The notes: generated by a model not told the origin, from the letters alone. A DNA stretch of 64,000 nt from Rhizorhapis suberifaciens (GCF_014200045.1 NZ_JACHOV010000004.1:124001-188000); one strand, 5' to 3'. Shown: positions 14,985 to 23,566, counted from the stretch's first letter. Numbers and translations: made by a program.

Positions 14985-16906
14985 GCAGCCTCCAGAGTGA
15001 TATGGTGTTTACCCATTTCCGCCCCCGGAATTGCCCGCCGCCAAAATGTCCCCGTCCCCACAGAGCCGCTCGGCGGGGACGCAGCTACAAATCCGAGCTT
15101 TTCATAATGCCGGGCTACCAGCCCGTTTCGCTCGGTCGCACGATACTCACCGAGCAACGACGCGAAACCGCGCTCGCCAGCGGCCCTCGCAAGCACCTCG
15201 AACGCCGCCGCCTCCACTCCCCTGCCCAGCACACGGCAACTCATAAGCCAGGTATCGATCAGCAGCTCACCCGGTTCCAAAGCAGGATCGGGCCGGGCAA
15301 GGATGACACTGATCAGGCCGCTGTCACCAAAGCGATCCCGCAGGCGAAAGCAGTAGCCCAGATTATCGGGCTCGGCCAGGAACGCTTCCAGCTCGGCTGC
15401 GGTACGACGGCGCGTTGTCAGGTTGAACTGGTTGGTTTTGTTGATCAGTTGGGCAGCGCGCGGCAGGTCGATCGGACCAATCGGCCTTGCGGCCATCGTC
15501 ATTTCCAGGCTCTGCAGATAGCCATCCATGTCTGTTGTAGCGGAGAGCGCCTGACGTTGCGCATTGGCGGCATAGCTTCCGGCGCGGGTCAGGTCGTCCT
15601 GGGTGAGCGACACGGCTTCGAAATAGCCGGCGGCGGCCAGGCGTTCTGGGTAATGGGCAATATCCTCGGGCATTTCCGGCACGGCCACCTCGGCAAGTTC
15701 ACGCCGGACGATTGCCCGTTCCGCAGGGTTGTCATCCACGAAGACCAAGCCGTCGAGCCCAATATTGATGGTGCTGGCAATGGACCGGATGTTTTCCGCC
15801 TTATCCGACCAATTGGCGCGGAAGCAGGCGATATCCGCATATTTCAGGATCATCTCGCCATGTTCGTCAAAGGCCTGGCGAGCAGTCGCATCGTCATTCT
15901 TGCTGCACACCGCGAGGATCACGCCTGTCCTTCGCAACTGGTCCACATAATGCTGGAACGCGAGATAAGCCTCCCCCTCGGCGCTCCCTTGGCCAAGGCG
16001 AATGCCAGCAAGGCCATCATCGCCGATCACACCGCCCCACAGGGTATTGTCAAGGTCAAGCACCAGGCATTTGCGCGACCGGCCAGTGAAGGCAGCCAAT
16101 ATCCGCGCGACATGATCTCCATAAAGCGGGGCGAACAGGGGATTGATGAGTTGTTTGGCATGGTGCCAGCGGACAATGTCTACTCGGTCGATCCCGCCAA
16201 TATTGGGGGGAAGACGTGCCTCGACATCGAGCAGAGCCACCCCCTCCTCCCGTGCAGCCAGACGGATGGCCTGATTGAGCGCCATGCACATTGCGGTGGG
16301 AGAAGCCGGAACCAGCGCATCAAATGATCCAAATAGAGGAGGCGTAAGCGGCAAAAAGGTCTGCTGGATAATCTGAGCGCCATAATTGTCCTTCGCCCGC
16401 TTCCACAGATGGCGGACTTCCAAAACTGTTGAAGCAATCTGCCGTTCCGCCTCCTCCTGCGCGCCTATGGCTATTCTGGGTAGGACGGCATGGATATCCA
16501 GAGCCAGCAATATCACCTGCGGATCAAAATCCCGCAGCTCCGGGTCATCCCCCTCCAACGACTGGCGAAACGCACCATAAGGGCCGACATGTATCTGCGC
16601 GATAACGCCCCGTCCCAGGCTGGCCACGCGCATGGACGGTGCCAGATGCTCGGCGCTATGGGAGGATGATATAGCGACGCGCAATTTCGGCAGCCCTAGG
16701 GGAGCGATCTCGTTCGCTGGCCATGTTTGAAGAACATCTTTGAGCAACCGATCGATCTGGCCTGTGGCCGTCATGTCCCGATTGAATTGCAGCAACCGAA
16801 TAACAGCTTGAAGCCGTTCGGTCGTGGATCCTTCCATCCTCCGAACGTCCTTGATCCGTTGGGTCAGATCAACGGTCGAAGGGAGCCAATCAAGCATCTG
16901 AACCAT
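14981..16906 (-). CDS. FkbH-like HAD-IIIC loading enzyme with GNAT domain
   Basis: A 641-aa protein with three parts. The N-terminal third is an FkbH-type SGNH-like domain; a HAD phosphatase-like domain follows, with the nucleophile motif LDLDNTLWGGVIG near residue 285 and FVDDNPAE near residue 390; a C-terminal GNAT-like domain (DTWLMSCRVLGRGVE, EYRATERNG..YEKLGF) ends it. FkbH family enzymes take 1,3-bisphosphoglycerate and load glyceryl onto a carrier protein. ATG 16906 is chosen because GAAGG lies 6 nt upstream; GTG 16909 is the alternative. It follows the MBOAT gene by only 9 nt, and the ACP gene overlaps its end. Glyceryl is the best guess for the cargo. Confidence 0.88.
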   Translation of the reverse strand: MVQMLDWLPSTVDLTQRIKDVRRMEGSTTERLQAVIRLLQFNRDMTATGQIDRLLKDVLQTWPANEIAPLGLPKLRVAISSSHSAEHLAPSMRVASLGRGVIAQIHVGPYGAFRQSLEGDDPELRDFDPQVILLALDIHAVLPRIAIGAQEEAERQIASTVLEVRHLWKRAKDNYGAQIIQQTFLPLTPPLFGSFDALVPASPTAMCMALNQAIRLAAREEGVALLDVEARLPPNIGGIDRVDIVRWHHAKQLINPLFAPLYGDHVARILAAFTGRSRKCLVLDLDNTLWGGVIGDDGLAGIRLGQGSAEGEAYLAFQHYVDQLRRTGVILAVCSKNDDATARQAFDEHGEMILKYADIACFRANWSDKAENIRSIASTINIGLDGLVFVDDNPAERAIVRRELAEVAVPEMPEDIAHYPERLAAAGYFEAVSLTQDDLTRAGSYAANAQRQALSATTDMDGYLQSLEMTMAARPIGPIDLPRAAQLINKTNQFNLTTRRRTAAELEAFLAEPDNLGYCFRLRDRFGDSGLISVILARPDPALEPGELLIDTWLMSCRVLGRGVEAAAFEVLARAAGERGFASLLGEYRATERNGLVARHYEKLGFVAASPPSGSVGTGTFWRRAIPGAEMGKHHITLEAA

Positions 16907-16915
16907 CACAGGCCT

Positions 16916-18526
16916 TCAAAACTGAAAATAAAGAAATTCCGTCGGCGCGACCGATGTTGCGTAGAGCATTACAACGACCGAAACCGCCCCCATCGCAACT
17001 CCCGTGGGAATGCTGGGGCTCCAACGGAACAACGACGAATAGCGTTCCAACCATGATGCTGGCGGATGCAGATTAAGCGCTGTGGGAAAGTTCCGAAGCC
17101 ACTGAATAGAGTTGGGGAAAGCCCAGACGACAATGAGGAACAGTGCGATGCGCACGGCATGAGAGGGCGTGAGGGCCGTAATGTCACCAAAGCTGGCCCC
17201 CACGCCTTCCGCCAATGCACCTAATAGCGGCATCGTCTGCAGCCGTTGGGGCAAGGCTGCGCCATTGAGCCCGGCCATTCCAGAAAGAATATTCAGCGCC
17301 GCAGCTATATTATGGGCCCGGAAAAATACCAGAGCGACCATCACGCATAGAAAGGTAAGCCCTACCGACGCGGCAATATTGAGGGGATTGGCGCTTTCCA
17401 GTGGAAGGCCTTGATGCACTTTCCATTGCCGCCAGGCGTGCGCAACGATCAGATAAACGCCATGCAGAAGACCAAAGGCGACAAATTGCCATCCCGCACC
17501 GTGCCACACCCCTGAAATGAACATTGTGAAAATTGTCGGAAAAGCCACAAGCGCAACAAATGTTTCGGGCGACATCCTACCCCTTCGCGGCAATGGCAGG
17601 CCCTTTGTGGCGCGACGTCGCGTCATCGCGACAACGATGGGATTGTAAATATAGGCCGTCAAAAACCGCGTCAGCGTCATGTGCCAGCGGTTCCAGAAAT
17701 CGATGATATTCCGTGCCTTATAGGGGCTGTTGAAATTGGGCGGCAGTGAAATGCCAAACAACAGGCCAAGACCGATAGCCATGTCGGTATAGCCTGAAAA
17801 ATCAAAATATATTTGCAGGGTATAAGACAGCGCGCCGGTCCAGGCCTCTAGGAACTGGACACCGCCGATGCGCGCCTGTTCGAAAATCGGCCGGGCGTAA
17901 GTTCCGAAGGGATCGGCCACCAGGACCTTTTTGAACAATCCGATGAAAAACAGGGTCATCCCCACCGCCACCAAATCCCAACGAGGACGAAACCTGTCCG
18001 CATTGCTGAACTGCGGCAGCATTTCTCTGTGGTGCGTGATGGGACCGGCGATGAGATGGGGGAAAAAGGTGATGAACAAGCAATAGTTCAGGAACCCGTG
18101 CTCGGTCACCTCACCATCATTGGCGTCGACCAGATAGGCGATCTGCTGGAATGTGAAGAAGGAGATGGCGAGGGGCAGCAGGATCTGCGGCATTGCCCAG
18201 GAAGCGCCAGCAACGTCCGCCGCCGTCTGGATCACAAAGCCGGTATATTTGAAATAGCCGAGCAACGCGACATTGGCGGCAATTCCGGCAAAAAGGAAAG
18301 CGCGGCTACGCCGCCGCATCAATACGCCGCCAAGCCAATAATTGAACGCCATGCTGCCCAGCAGCAGCGGCACATATTGCGGATTCCACCAGCCATAAAA
18401 GACCAGGGAAGCCAAGGTCAGCCAAAGTCCGGCGGCGCGTTGAAGTTTGAAATAAGCAAGGATCAGGAAGCCACCAAATACCGTCGGCAGAAAATAAAAC
18501 AGAAACGTAACGGAATTGAACAGCAC
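16916..18526 (-). CDS. MBOAT family O-acyltransferase (AlgI/DltB-like)
   Basis: A polytopic inner-membrane acyltransferase of 536 aa. The catalytic histidine of MBOAT proteins is H342 in SGVWHGAGW, and the second conserved region is IIDFWNRWHMTLTRFL (His282). About ten to twelve membrane helices are visible, and IYFDFSGYTDMAIGLG is typical of AlgI. The protein ends in TEFLYFQF; an aromatic tail with tyrosine has been proposed as an acyl relay in DltX and in AlgI-type MBOATs. It is the first gene of an operon with an FkbH-like enzyme, ACP and SGNH protein, which suggests that its donor is a carrier-bound acyl group. Confidence 0.9.
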   Translation of the reverse strand: MLFNSVTFLFYFLPTVFGGFLILAYFKLQRAAGLWLTLASLVFYGWWNPQYVPLLLGSMAFNYWLGGVLMRRRSRAFLFAGIAANVALLGYFKYTGFVIQTAADVAGASWAMPQILLPLAISFFTFQQIAYLVDANDGEVTEHGFLNYCLFITFFPHLIAGPITHHREMLPQFSNADRFRPRWDLVAVGMTLFFIGLFKKVLVADPFGTYARPIFEQARIGGVQFLEAWTGALSYTLQIYFDFSGYTDMAIGLGLLFGISLPPNFNSPYKARNIIDFWNRWHMTLTRFLTAYIYNPIVVAMTRRRATKGLPLPRRGRMSPETFVALVAFPTIFTMFISGVWHGAGWQFVAFGLLHGVYLIVAHAWRQWKVHQGLPLESANPLNIAASVGLTFLCVMVALVFFRAHNIAAALNILSGMAGLNGAALPQRLQTMPLLGALAEGVGASFGDITALTPSHAVRIALFLIVVWAFPNSIQWLRNFPTALNLHPPASWLERYSSLFRWSPSIPTGVAMGAVSVVVMLYATSVAPTEFLYFQF

Positions 18527-18774
18527 CTACGGCTTCCCTTCAGCCGATCCTCTCCCCCATTTACACTGTATACACCCCATGAGATTGATTATTCTTGAGT
18601 TACTGTAAACTGGTCATGTGAGGTAATATTAGCTCAGATTGCTTTTCAATCAGCTTCAAACAATTGATGAGCTAGCGAATCGATCCAGCTTGGCTGCGCC
18701 TTTGCGACGGCCCGTTGGTTTTGAGCCATGACTATTTAGAATTAACCGAGCACTGCTTGTGCTTCCCGACAGAA
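18527..18774. other. Intergenic region upstream of the MBOAT operon
   Basis: This AT-richer stretch must hold the promoter of the leftward acyl-export operon. I see no ORF and no clear -35/-10 pair. Together with the sciP terminator it makes a gap of about 330 bp without a gene. Confidence 0.5.
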
Positions 18775-18815
18775 GCCAAAACAAAACCGCCCGCCCAAAG
18801 GGGGCAGGCGGTCTC
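18775..18815 (-). terminator. Rho-independent terminator of sciP
   Basis: On the minus strand ACCGCCTGCCC and GGGCGGGCGGT form a GC-rich stem with one mismatch around a short CCTTT loop. It is followed by TTTTGTTTT. It lies just after the sciP stop codon. Confidence 0.8.
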
Positions 18816-18860
18816 GGCTGGATGCAAAGCCGTCTTACAGGGCCAGACGATCCAGGCAGA

Positions 18861-19160
18861 TCAATATTTTTGCTGGCGCTCGTACAGCGACTTATAATGC
18901 TGGATTCGGGTCACGCGGAGGCCCGGCATGCCGGAGCGGTCCACCGCCCGCTGCCATCCTGCAAACTCCTCAAGCGTCAAGCCATAACGCTCGCAAGCCT
19001 CGTCCGCGGACAGCAGGCCGCCATTGACGGCTGCAACCACTTCTGCCTTGCGTCGCACGACCCAGCGCGTGGTCGAGGGCGGCGGAAGGCTGTCCAGCGT
19101 CAGCGGTTCGCCCAGGGGGCCGACGACTTGAGCGGGCCGGATTTTTTGATTCTCGATCAT
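18861..19160 (-). CDS. sciP: CtrA inhibitor SciP (DUF1153)
   Basis: A small cytoplasmic DNA-binding protein of 99 aa. It matches the DUF1153/SciP family along its whole length: PAQVVGPLGEPLTLDSLPPP, then TTRWVVRRKAEVVAAV, a helix-turn-helix (LLSADEACERYGLTLEEF) and the C-terminal LRVTRIQHYKSLYE. In Caulobacter SciP binds CtrA and blocks activation of CtrA-dependent promoters during the swarmer stage. The start MIENQKIRPA fits the family, although the frame continues upstream to 19205. Its position between mnmA and an unrelated operon suggests a monocistronic gene. Confidence 0.92.
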   Translation of the reverse strand: MIENQKIRPAQVVGPLGEPLTLDSLPPPSTTRWVVRRKAEVVAAVNGGLLSADEACERYGLTLEEFAGWQRAVDRSGMPGLRVTRIQHYKSLYERQQKY

Positions 19161-19689
19161 TCTCACCTCAAACACGGCAACGGAGCCAATCACATGTCTA
19201 CGCACATCGACTTGTCACAGGAGCATTGAACATCGGCTAAAGCGCCACGGTAAATGCTCCGTTCACGATTCTTGCCCCACCGTTAAATGCTCGGCGATCA
19301 GCGGACTGAAACATCCCGCCAAGCTTCTTGTCTTGACCTTCTCCACTGCCCTGGGCGCAAAGACCCGCGCCAAGGCAGTAGCAAAGTCGATTTGCTCCCC
19401 CGCACCATCCTTGCCCGCGGCCAGGCAGCGTGCAGTAGGACTGGCCGCTTGTCTGGCAGACGCTACGGCCAGCAGTACCGAAAGATCCGGTGCTTGGTCG
19501 CCCAGGGCTACCGGGCCGGGCGGCAAGCCTCTTGGCCGATGCGGGAAGTTCATGTCCATGAGTCGAATCAATAGCGACTAATGGATAAGGGCCGGTAAAC
19601 CCGTCGGTTAGAAGCTGTTAAGCAGCCTCAACGCTTGCTTAACGGTGCCTCTGGCGCTGAGGCGCCAAGCAGACTATATGGCCGCGATC
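19161..19689. other. Long region between sciP and mnmA
   Basis: About 530 bp without a well-supported gene. It should hold the promoters of sciP (leftward) and mnmA (rightward). It contains AAATGCTC twice in direct orientation (19252-19259 and 19285-19292) and GAGCATTG at 19221-19228 in inverse orientation. A perfect 8-bp inverted repeat (GTTAAGCA at 19617-19624, TGCTTAAC at 19636-19643) precedes mnmA. One doubtful minus-strand ORF is listed separately. Confidence 0.5.
19263..19559 (-). CDS. Doubtful small ORF upstream of sciP
   Basis: An open frame of about 98 codons on the same strand as sciP, beginning MDMNFPHRPRGLPPGPVALG. It has no recognisable domain, no good ribosome site before any of its ATG codons, and overlaps the direct repeats that may belong to the sciP promoter. 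Its composition (Ala, Val, Leu-rich middle part) is compatible with a protein, so I list it with low confidence. Confidence 0.25.
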   Translation of the reverse strand: MDMNFPHRPRGLPPGPVALGDQAPDLSVLLAVASARQAASPTARCLAAGKDGAGEQIDFATALARVFAPRAVEKVKTRSLAGCFSPLIAEHLTVGQES

Positions 19690-20799
19690 ATGTCAGCCGA
19701 TTTCCAGCTTGAAGGGCCAATGCAGGCCCGGCGGATCGTCGTCGCCATGTCAGGCGGCGTCGACAGCAGCGTCGTCGCCGCTCTTGCCGCACGTACGGGC
19801 GCCGAAACCATCGGCGTGACGCTTCAGCTCTATGATCATGGAGCCGCAACGGGCAGGACGGGAAGCTGCTGCGCCGGACAGGACATCCGGGATGCCCGCG
19901 CAGTGGCCGACAAGCTGGGCATCGCTCACTATGTTTTCGATTATGAAAGCCGGTTTCGTGAATCCGTGATCGAAGACTTTGCCAATGAATATATGGCGGG
20001 CCGCACTCCAATACCCTGTGTAAAATGCAATATGGGGGTGAAGTTCACTGACCTTTTCACCCTAGCGCGGGATCTTGGAGCCGACTGCCTCGCCACCGGC
20101 CATTATGTGCGGCGCGTCATTGGCGACGAGGGCGCGGAATTGCATCGCGGGGCCGATCCTGCCCGCGATCAAAGCTATTTTCTTTTCGCCACAACCCAGC
20201 ACCAGCTCGACTTCCTGCGATTTCCACTTGGCGGCCTGCCCAAGCCGCAGGTCCGGGAGATCGCCGCTTCGCTTGGTCTTGGCGTGGCGATGAAGCCCGA
20301 CAGTCAGGACATCTGCTTCGTACCCGACGGAGATTATGCCCGGATCGTGCGCAAGGTGCGTCCCGACGCAGACGACGGCGGCGAGATCATGCATGTCGAC
20401 GGCCGCATCCTGGGGCAGCACAAAGGTCTTATCCATTATACCGTGGGCCAGCGCAAAGGATTGGAGATAGGCGGCCAGCCCGAGCCGCTCTATGTGATCC
20501 GCATCGACGCCGCCGAACGGCGAGTGATCGTGGGGCCACGCCAGGCGCTCGCCGTTCGCGCCGCGCACCTGTCCGACATGAACTGGCTGGGGGGAAGCTT
20601 CAGCGGCACATGTCAGGCAAAGGTTCGTTCGCTGGCCAAGCCTGTTCAGGCGCAATTGGACGGCGGCTTATTGCTATTCTCGCAGCCCGAATATGGCGTT
20701 GCGCCGGGGCAGGCGGCCGTCCTCTATGATGGCGACAGAGTGCTCGGGGGCGGCTGGATTGTGCAGACCGAAGCGGCCGAATTGGCGCGGGTGGCCTGA
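19690..20799 (+). CDS. mnmA: tRNA-specific 2-thiouridylase
   Basis: This cytoplasmic enzyme (369 aa) makes 2-thiouridine at U34 of tRNA-Lys, -Glu and -Gln. The ATP-pyrophosphatase P-loop is SGGVDSS at residues 21-27. The catalytic cysteine pair is seen in PCVKCN and DSQDICFVP, and the family motif [13 protein letters not shown] is present. The C-terminal barrel domain binds the t[12 protein letters not shown] at 19690 is the start that fits the alphaproteobacterial family; 19678 and 19645 are in frame upstream. It sits alone on its strand, with a small membrane-protein gene 48 nt downstream. Confidence 0.94.
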   Translation: MSADFQLEGPMQARRIVVAMSGGVDSSVVAALAARTGAETIGVTLQLYDHGAATGRTGSCCAGQDIRDARAVADKLGIAHYVFDYESRFRESVIEDFANEYMAGRTPIPCVKCNMGVKFTDLFTLARDLGADCLATGHYVRRVIGDEGAELHRGADPARDQSYFLFATTQHQLDFLRFPLGGLPKPQVREIAASLGLGVAMKPDSQDICFVPDGDYARIVRKVRPDADDGGEIMHVDGRILGQHKGLIHYTVGQRKGLEIGGQPEPLYVIRIDAAERRVIVGPRQALAVRAAHLSDMNWLGGSFSGTCQAKVRSLAKPVQAQLDGGLLLFSQPEYGVAPGQAAVLYDGDRVLGGGWIVQTEAAELARVA

Positions 20800-20847
20800 T
20801 CCCGGAACAATCGGGGCAATAAGCCAGTTCTCCCTTCGAGGACGATC

Positions 20848-21075
20848 ATGCTTCTAGTCTGGCTTGGCTCTTTGCTTATCATAGCGGGCGTTGCAGTGGC
20901 GGCGGTACGAACCGCGCGACGCGGCCGGCTCAGCAGTCCGGCTCCCAATACCAAGCACCCGCAAACGCTGGAACCGCGGGGGAGCGGCGATAGGTTAAGC
21001 CTGTTTTCCGACCTTCCAGGCATCGGGCTGGTGGCGGCAGGAGCGCTGCTGTTGCTGCTGTGGGCGGTCATTTGA
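20848..21075 (+). CDS. Small membrane protein
   Basis: A 75-aa protein with two likely membrane helices, WLGSLLIIAGVAVAAV at the N-terminus and GIGLVAAGALLLLLWAVI at the C-terminus. They are joined by a basic, Pro-rich loop of about 35 residues. GAGG lies 7 nt before the ATG. I do not recognise a family. It follows mnmA in the same direction and may be cotranscribed with it. Confidence 0.6.
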   Translation: MLLVWLGSLLIIAGVAVAAVRTARRGRLSSPAPNTKHPQTLEPRGSGDRLSLFSDLPGIGLVAAGALLLLLWAVI

Positions 21076-21088
21076 GCAGCGGCCGCTT

Positions 21089-22201
21089 CTAAGCCGGAAA
21101 AAGTTCGACGAGGCGCGCGAGTTGCTGCCGAAGCGCCACTTGCTCCTCTTCCCCGGATATGCCCAAGCGAACAATCGTCAATCCTTGTTCTGGCGAAATC
21201 AAGATATATTGCCCCTGATGTCCGAGGCAAGCGAACAGGCTCTGGGAACCTCTATCCGGAAACAGCGCCTCCGCCGATCCTTCCGGTCGAGGTTTGTTCA
21301 GCCACATATGGCCGCCATAGCCCGCGTCCAGCGGCGATGAGGCGCGCATGAAGGTGACCCAGCGGGCAGATAATATCTGCCGGCCATTCGCTTCCCCATT
21401 GTGGCGCAGGAACTCACCGAAGCTGGCATAGTCCCGGGCCGTCGCATGCATGAAGCTGCCGCCGATCAGCGTGCCATGAGCGTCGAATTCGGGCGTCAAG
21501 CTGGTAAGTCCCAACGGCTCTGTCAGTCGTCCGCGCAGGAACTGCATCATCGCCTGGCGACGGGCCTCGGGATCATTGCTCGTCGTCAGCGCGCGGGTCA
21601 TGATGTCCGACAGGATCATGCTGCTGGCGGTGCTATATTGGAATTTCGAACCCGGCTGCGCAGCCAGCGGCTTGCCTTCGGCATAGCCGGCCATGTCGCT
21701 TGCCCCGCCAAGAAACAGCATGCGAACCGTGTCGCTGTCATAGATGGGATCACCATTTTCAACATGCTCCAGCCCTGAAGACATTTGGAGCAAGTGCCGC
21801 AAGGTGATCATTCCCCTCGGATCGCCTGGCCGATTCCATGCGGGCACAGGGGCAGGCGCGTCCAGCACTAGCCGGCCGTCCGAAACCATTAGGCCGACCA
21901 GTACCGCCGTTATGCTTTTCGCAATCGACCAACTCAGCAATTTGCTGTCCGGACCAAAGCCCTCGTCATAGCGTTCCGCAATGACCTGGCCATTCCGCAT
22001 CACGATCAGTGCGCGCGTTTTGCCAACTACGGCGTCTTCAAACAACGGATCGACGGCGGCGCGCAAGTCCGCCTCACTAACACCTGTGGTGCCTTGCGCC
22101 ATATAGGACACGCGCGCCTGGCCAGAGATCGAGCGGGGGAAGCCCAGCCAAATCGCGCCGCAGATCGCAAGACTTGCCAGAAGCATCTTTTTCCGGTTCA
22201 T
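21089..22201 (-). CDS. Serine hydrolase, beta-lactamase class C / penicillin-binding-protein-like
   Basis: A secreted or membrane-tethered hydrolase of 370 aa. After a hydrophobic N-terminus (MLLASLAICGAIWLGF) comes the serine beta-lactamase fold. The SxxK motif is S-I-A-K in SWSIAKSITA, the YxN position is YST in FQYSTASS, and HQG in LGHQGQYI stands where KTG is expected. These replacements are usual in the esterase/peptidase-like branch and argue against a true beta-lactamase. Substrate unknown. It ends close to the converging small membrane-protein gene. Confidence 0.85.
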   Translation of the reverse strand: MNRKKMLLASLAICGAIWLGFPRSISGQARVSYMAQGTTGVSEADLRAAVDPLFEDAVVGKTRALIVMRNGQVIAERYDEGFGPDSKLLSWSIAKSITAVLVGLMVSDGRLVLDAPAPVPAWNRPGDPRGMITLRHLLQMSSGLEHVENGDPIYDSDTVRMLFLGGASDMAGYAEGKPLAAQPGSKFQYSTASSMILSDIMTRALTTSNDPEARRQAMMQFLRGRLTEPLGLTSLTPEFDAHGTLIGGSFMHATARDYASFGEFLRHNGEANGRQILSARWVTFMRASSPLDAGYGGHMWLNKPRPEGSAEALFPDRGSQSLFACLGHQGQYILISPEQGLTIVRLGISGEEEQVALRQQLARLVELFPA

Positions 22202-22240
22202 GGGCCGCGCTCTACAGCATCATCACGGGGAAGGGGAAGC

Positions 22241-22552
22241 ATGTTCAGTGCGCGTGTGGCAGGCTATGCGGCTGCGGGCCTGGGCCTGTTTGGCTTGGCC
22301 TTCCTTGTCTGGAGCTGGCCCGGCCTCAAGGCGCGAGCGGAGGCGGGCGCGGCTTACGGAGCGCGGATCGGCTGTTCCTGCCGCTATGTGCAGGGGCGAC
22401 CCATCGAAAGCTGCGAGGAAGATATGGAACCGGGCATGGAAATGGTCATGCTGGATGACCAGCCGGATAGGCACTCGGTTACCGCGAACGTGCCTTTGAT
22501 CGCCAGACGCACAGCCAGATTACGGCCCGGATATGGGTGTGTCCTGGATTGA
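22241..22552 (+). CDS. Conserved sphingomonad-type exported or membrane protein
   Basis: A 103-aa protein with one N-terminal hydrophobic helix (YAAAGLGLFGLAFLVWSW) and a short soluble part with four cysteines (IGCSCRYV, IESCEED, YGCVLD). GGGGAAG precedes the ATG at good distance. It is divergent from the serine hydrolase, 39 bp apart. I do not recognise a function. The cysteines would lie outside the cytoplasm and could form disulfides. Confidence 0.6.
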   Translation: MFSARVAGYAAAGLGLFGLAFLVWSWPGLKARAEAGAAYGARIGCSCRYVQGRPIESCEEDMEPGMEMVMLDDQPDRHSVTANVPLIARRTARLRPGYGCVLD

Positions 22553-22592
22553 TGCCCTCATGGGAACTGCGCTCCTGCAAACACCCTATCGC

Positions 22593-22988
22593 CTAAGGCA
22601 CGCCTTCTGCCTCTTGCTTGGCGCGACGGCGCTCCTCAAACCATTGCCGAAGCATTGCCTGCGTGCACCCGGTCTGGCCGTTGCTGCCGATGACGGAGCA
22701 ACTATTGGGTAGCTGCTGCCGATTGGCGGCCTCCATGGTTTCCACACGGCTGGCCCAGCCCTGGCTGCCCACCGCCCTCTTCTTTTCGCGCAGTGTCTTC
22801 GGAATGCGGTAGCGCTCGCTTTCCGGCTTTCGCGCGCAAACAATGATGGCGCCATCCTCTGCCTTGGGACAAGGGTCATTCCCATAGACGACCAGTGTCT
22901 GCACACGTTCCGGCGCTTCTGCCCGCGCGGTTGAAGGCAGAAGGAACAGCGGAACCATAAGCGCGACGAAATGGCGGGAACGGGGCAT
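22593..22988 (-). CDS. Secreted four-cysteine protein, paralogue A
   Basis: A 131-aa protein with a signal peptide ending STARA. The mature part holds the pattern VVYGNDPCPK, IIVCARKPESERYRIP, TLRE, then NSCSVIG and TGCTQ. All of these recur in the next gene upstream (23027-23536), so the two are tandem paralogues. The four cysteines are conserved between them and probably form two disulfides. The C-terminus is a charged helix (WFEERRRAKQEAEG). Function unknown; the family seems limited to sphingomonads and relatives, as far as I recall. Confidence 0.65.
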   Translation of the reverse strand: MPRSRHFVALMVPLFLLPSTARAEAPERVQTLVVYGNDPCPKAEDGAIIVCARKPESERYRIPKTLREKKRAVGSQGWASRVETMEAANRQQLPNSCSVIGSNGQTGCTQAMLRQWFEERRRAKQEAEGVP

Positions 22989-23026
22989 GATGCATTTTAA
23001 GCCCCTTTCAGATGAACAGGAGATTT

Positions 23027-23536
23027 CTATCCCCCGCTTTTCTCCTGCGCCTTAAGCTGGCTCTCAATCGCTTCGGCTTCGGCGTCGAGCTTTTCAAGCC
23101 GCTTCTGCCGCTCCGCCTCCACGAGCCGCGACCAACTGACATTGTCGGAACCCATGCGTTCGGCCCGCGCCTCTCGCATTAGCTGGGCAAAGCAGCCGGT
23201 GAAACCGCCCGCGCCCACCGGTGAGCAGCTGTCAGTGCCGCTCCGTCCGACATATTCCAGAGCCTCAGCGCGGTTCGTCCAGCTCTGATTGGCAGGTTTA
23301 TTGGGATCCTCGCGCAGCGCTTCGGGAATGCGGAAACGCTCGCGCTCGCTTTTCCTGGCGCACACCGTGATCTGGTCCGCCGTGCTTTCCGGGCAGGGAT
23401 CGTCGCCATAGACGATGAGCTGGTTGATCTTGACCGACGCATCGTCGACCGCACCAACCGGTTCCCGCTCCTGGGCCGGGGCAGGCGCGGAAACGCTCAG
23501 GCCAGCAAAGAGCGCTGCAATCATCAGGCGTTTCAT
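23027..23536 (-). CDS. Secreted four-cysteine protein, paralogue B
   Basis: A 169-aa protein with a signal peptide (MKRLMIAALFAGLSVSAPAPAQ, cut after AQ). It shares with paralogue A the blocks VYGDDPCPE, ITVCARKSERERFRIP, ALRE, DSCSPVG and TGCFA. It has a longer C-terminal helix rich in Glu, Lys and Ala (RLVEAERQKRLEKLDAEAEA) that may form a coiled coil. It lies 30 nt downstream of coq7, in the same direction as coq7 and dsbB, so disulfide formation by the nearby DsbB system is a plausible link. Confidence 0.65.
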   Translation of the reverse strand: MKRLMIAALFAGLSVSAPAPAQEREPVGAVDDASVKINQLIVYGDDPCPESTADQITVCARKSERERFRIPEALREDPNKPANQSWTNRAEALEYVGRSGTDSCSPVGAGGFTGCFAQLMREARAERMGSDNVSWSRLVEAERQKRLEKLDAEAEAIESQLKAQEKSGG

Positions 23537-23566
23537 CTATCGTCCTTCCGCCCCGGTGCGGGGTCT

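Noticed and set aside
15002-16327. 441-codon open frame on the plus strand
   Set aside because: It lies wholly antisense to the FkbH-like gene, whose conserved motifs prove the other strand. High GC content keeps the mirror frame open.
21089-22201. Class C beta-lactamase conferring resistance
   Set aside because: SxxK is present, but YxN and KTG are replaced by YST and HQG, as in the esterase/peptidase-like branch.
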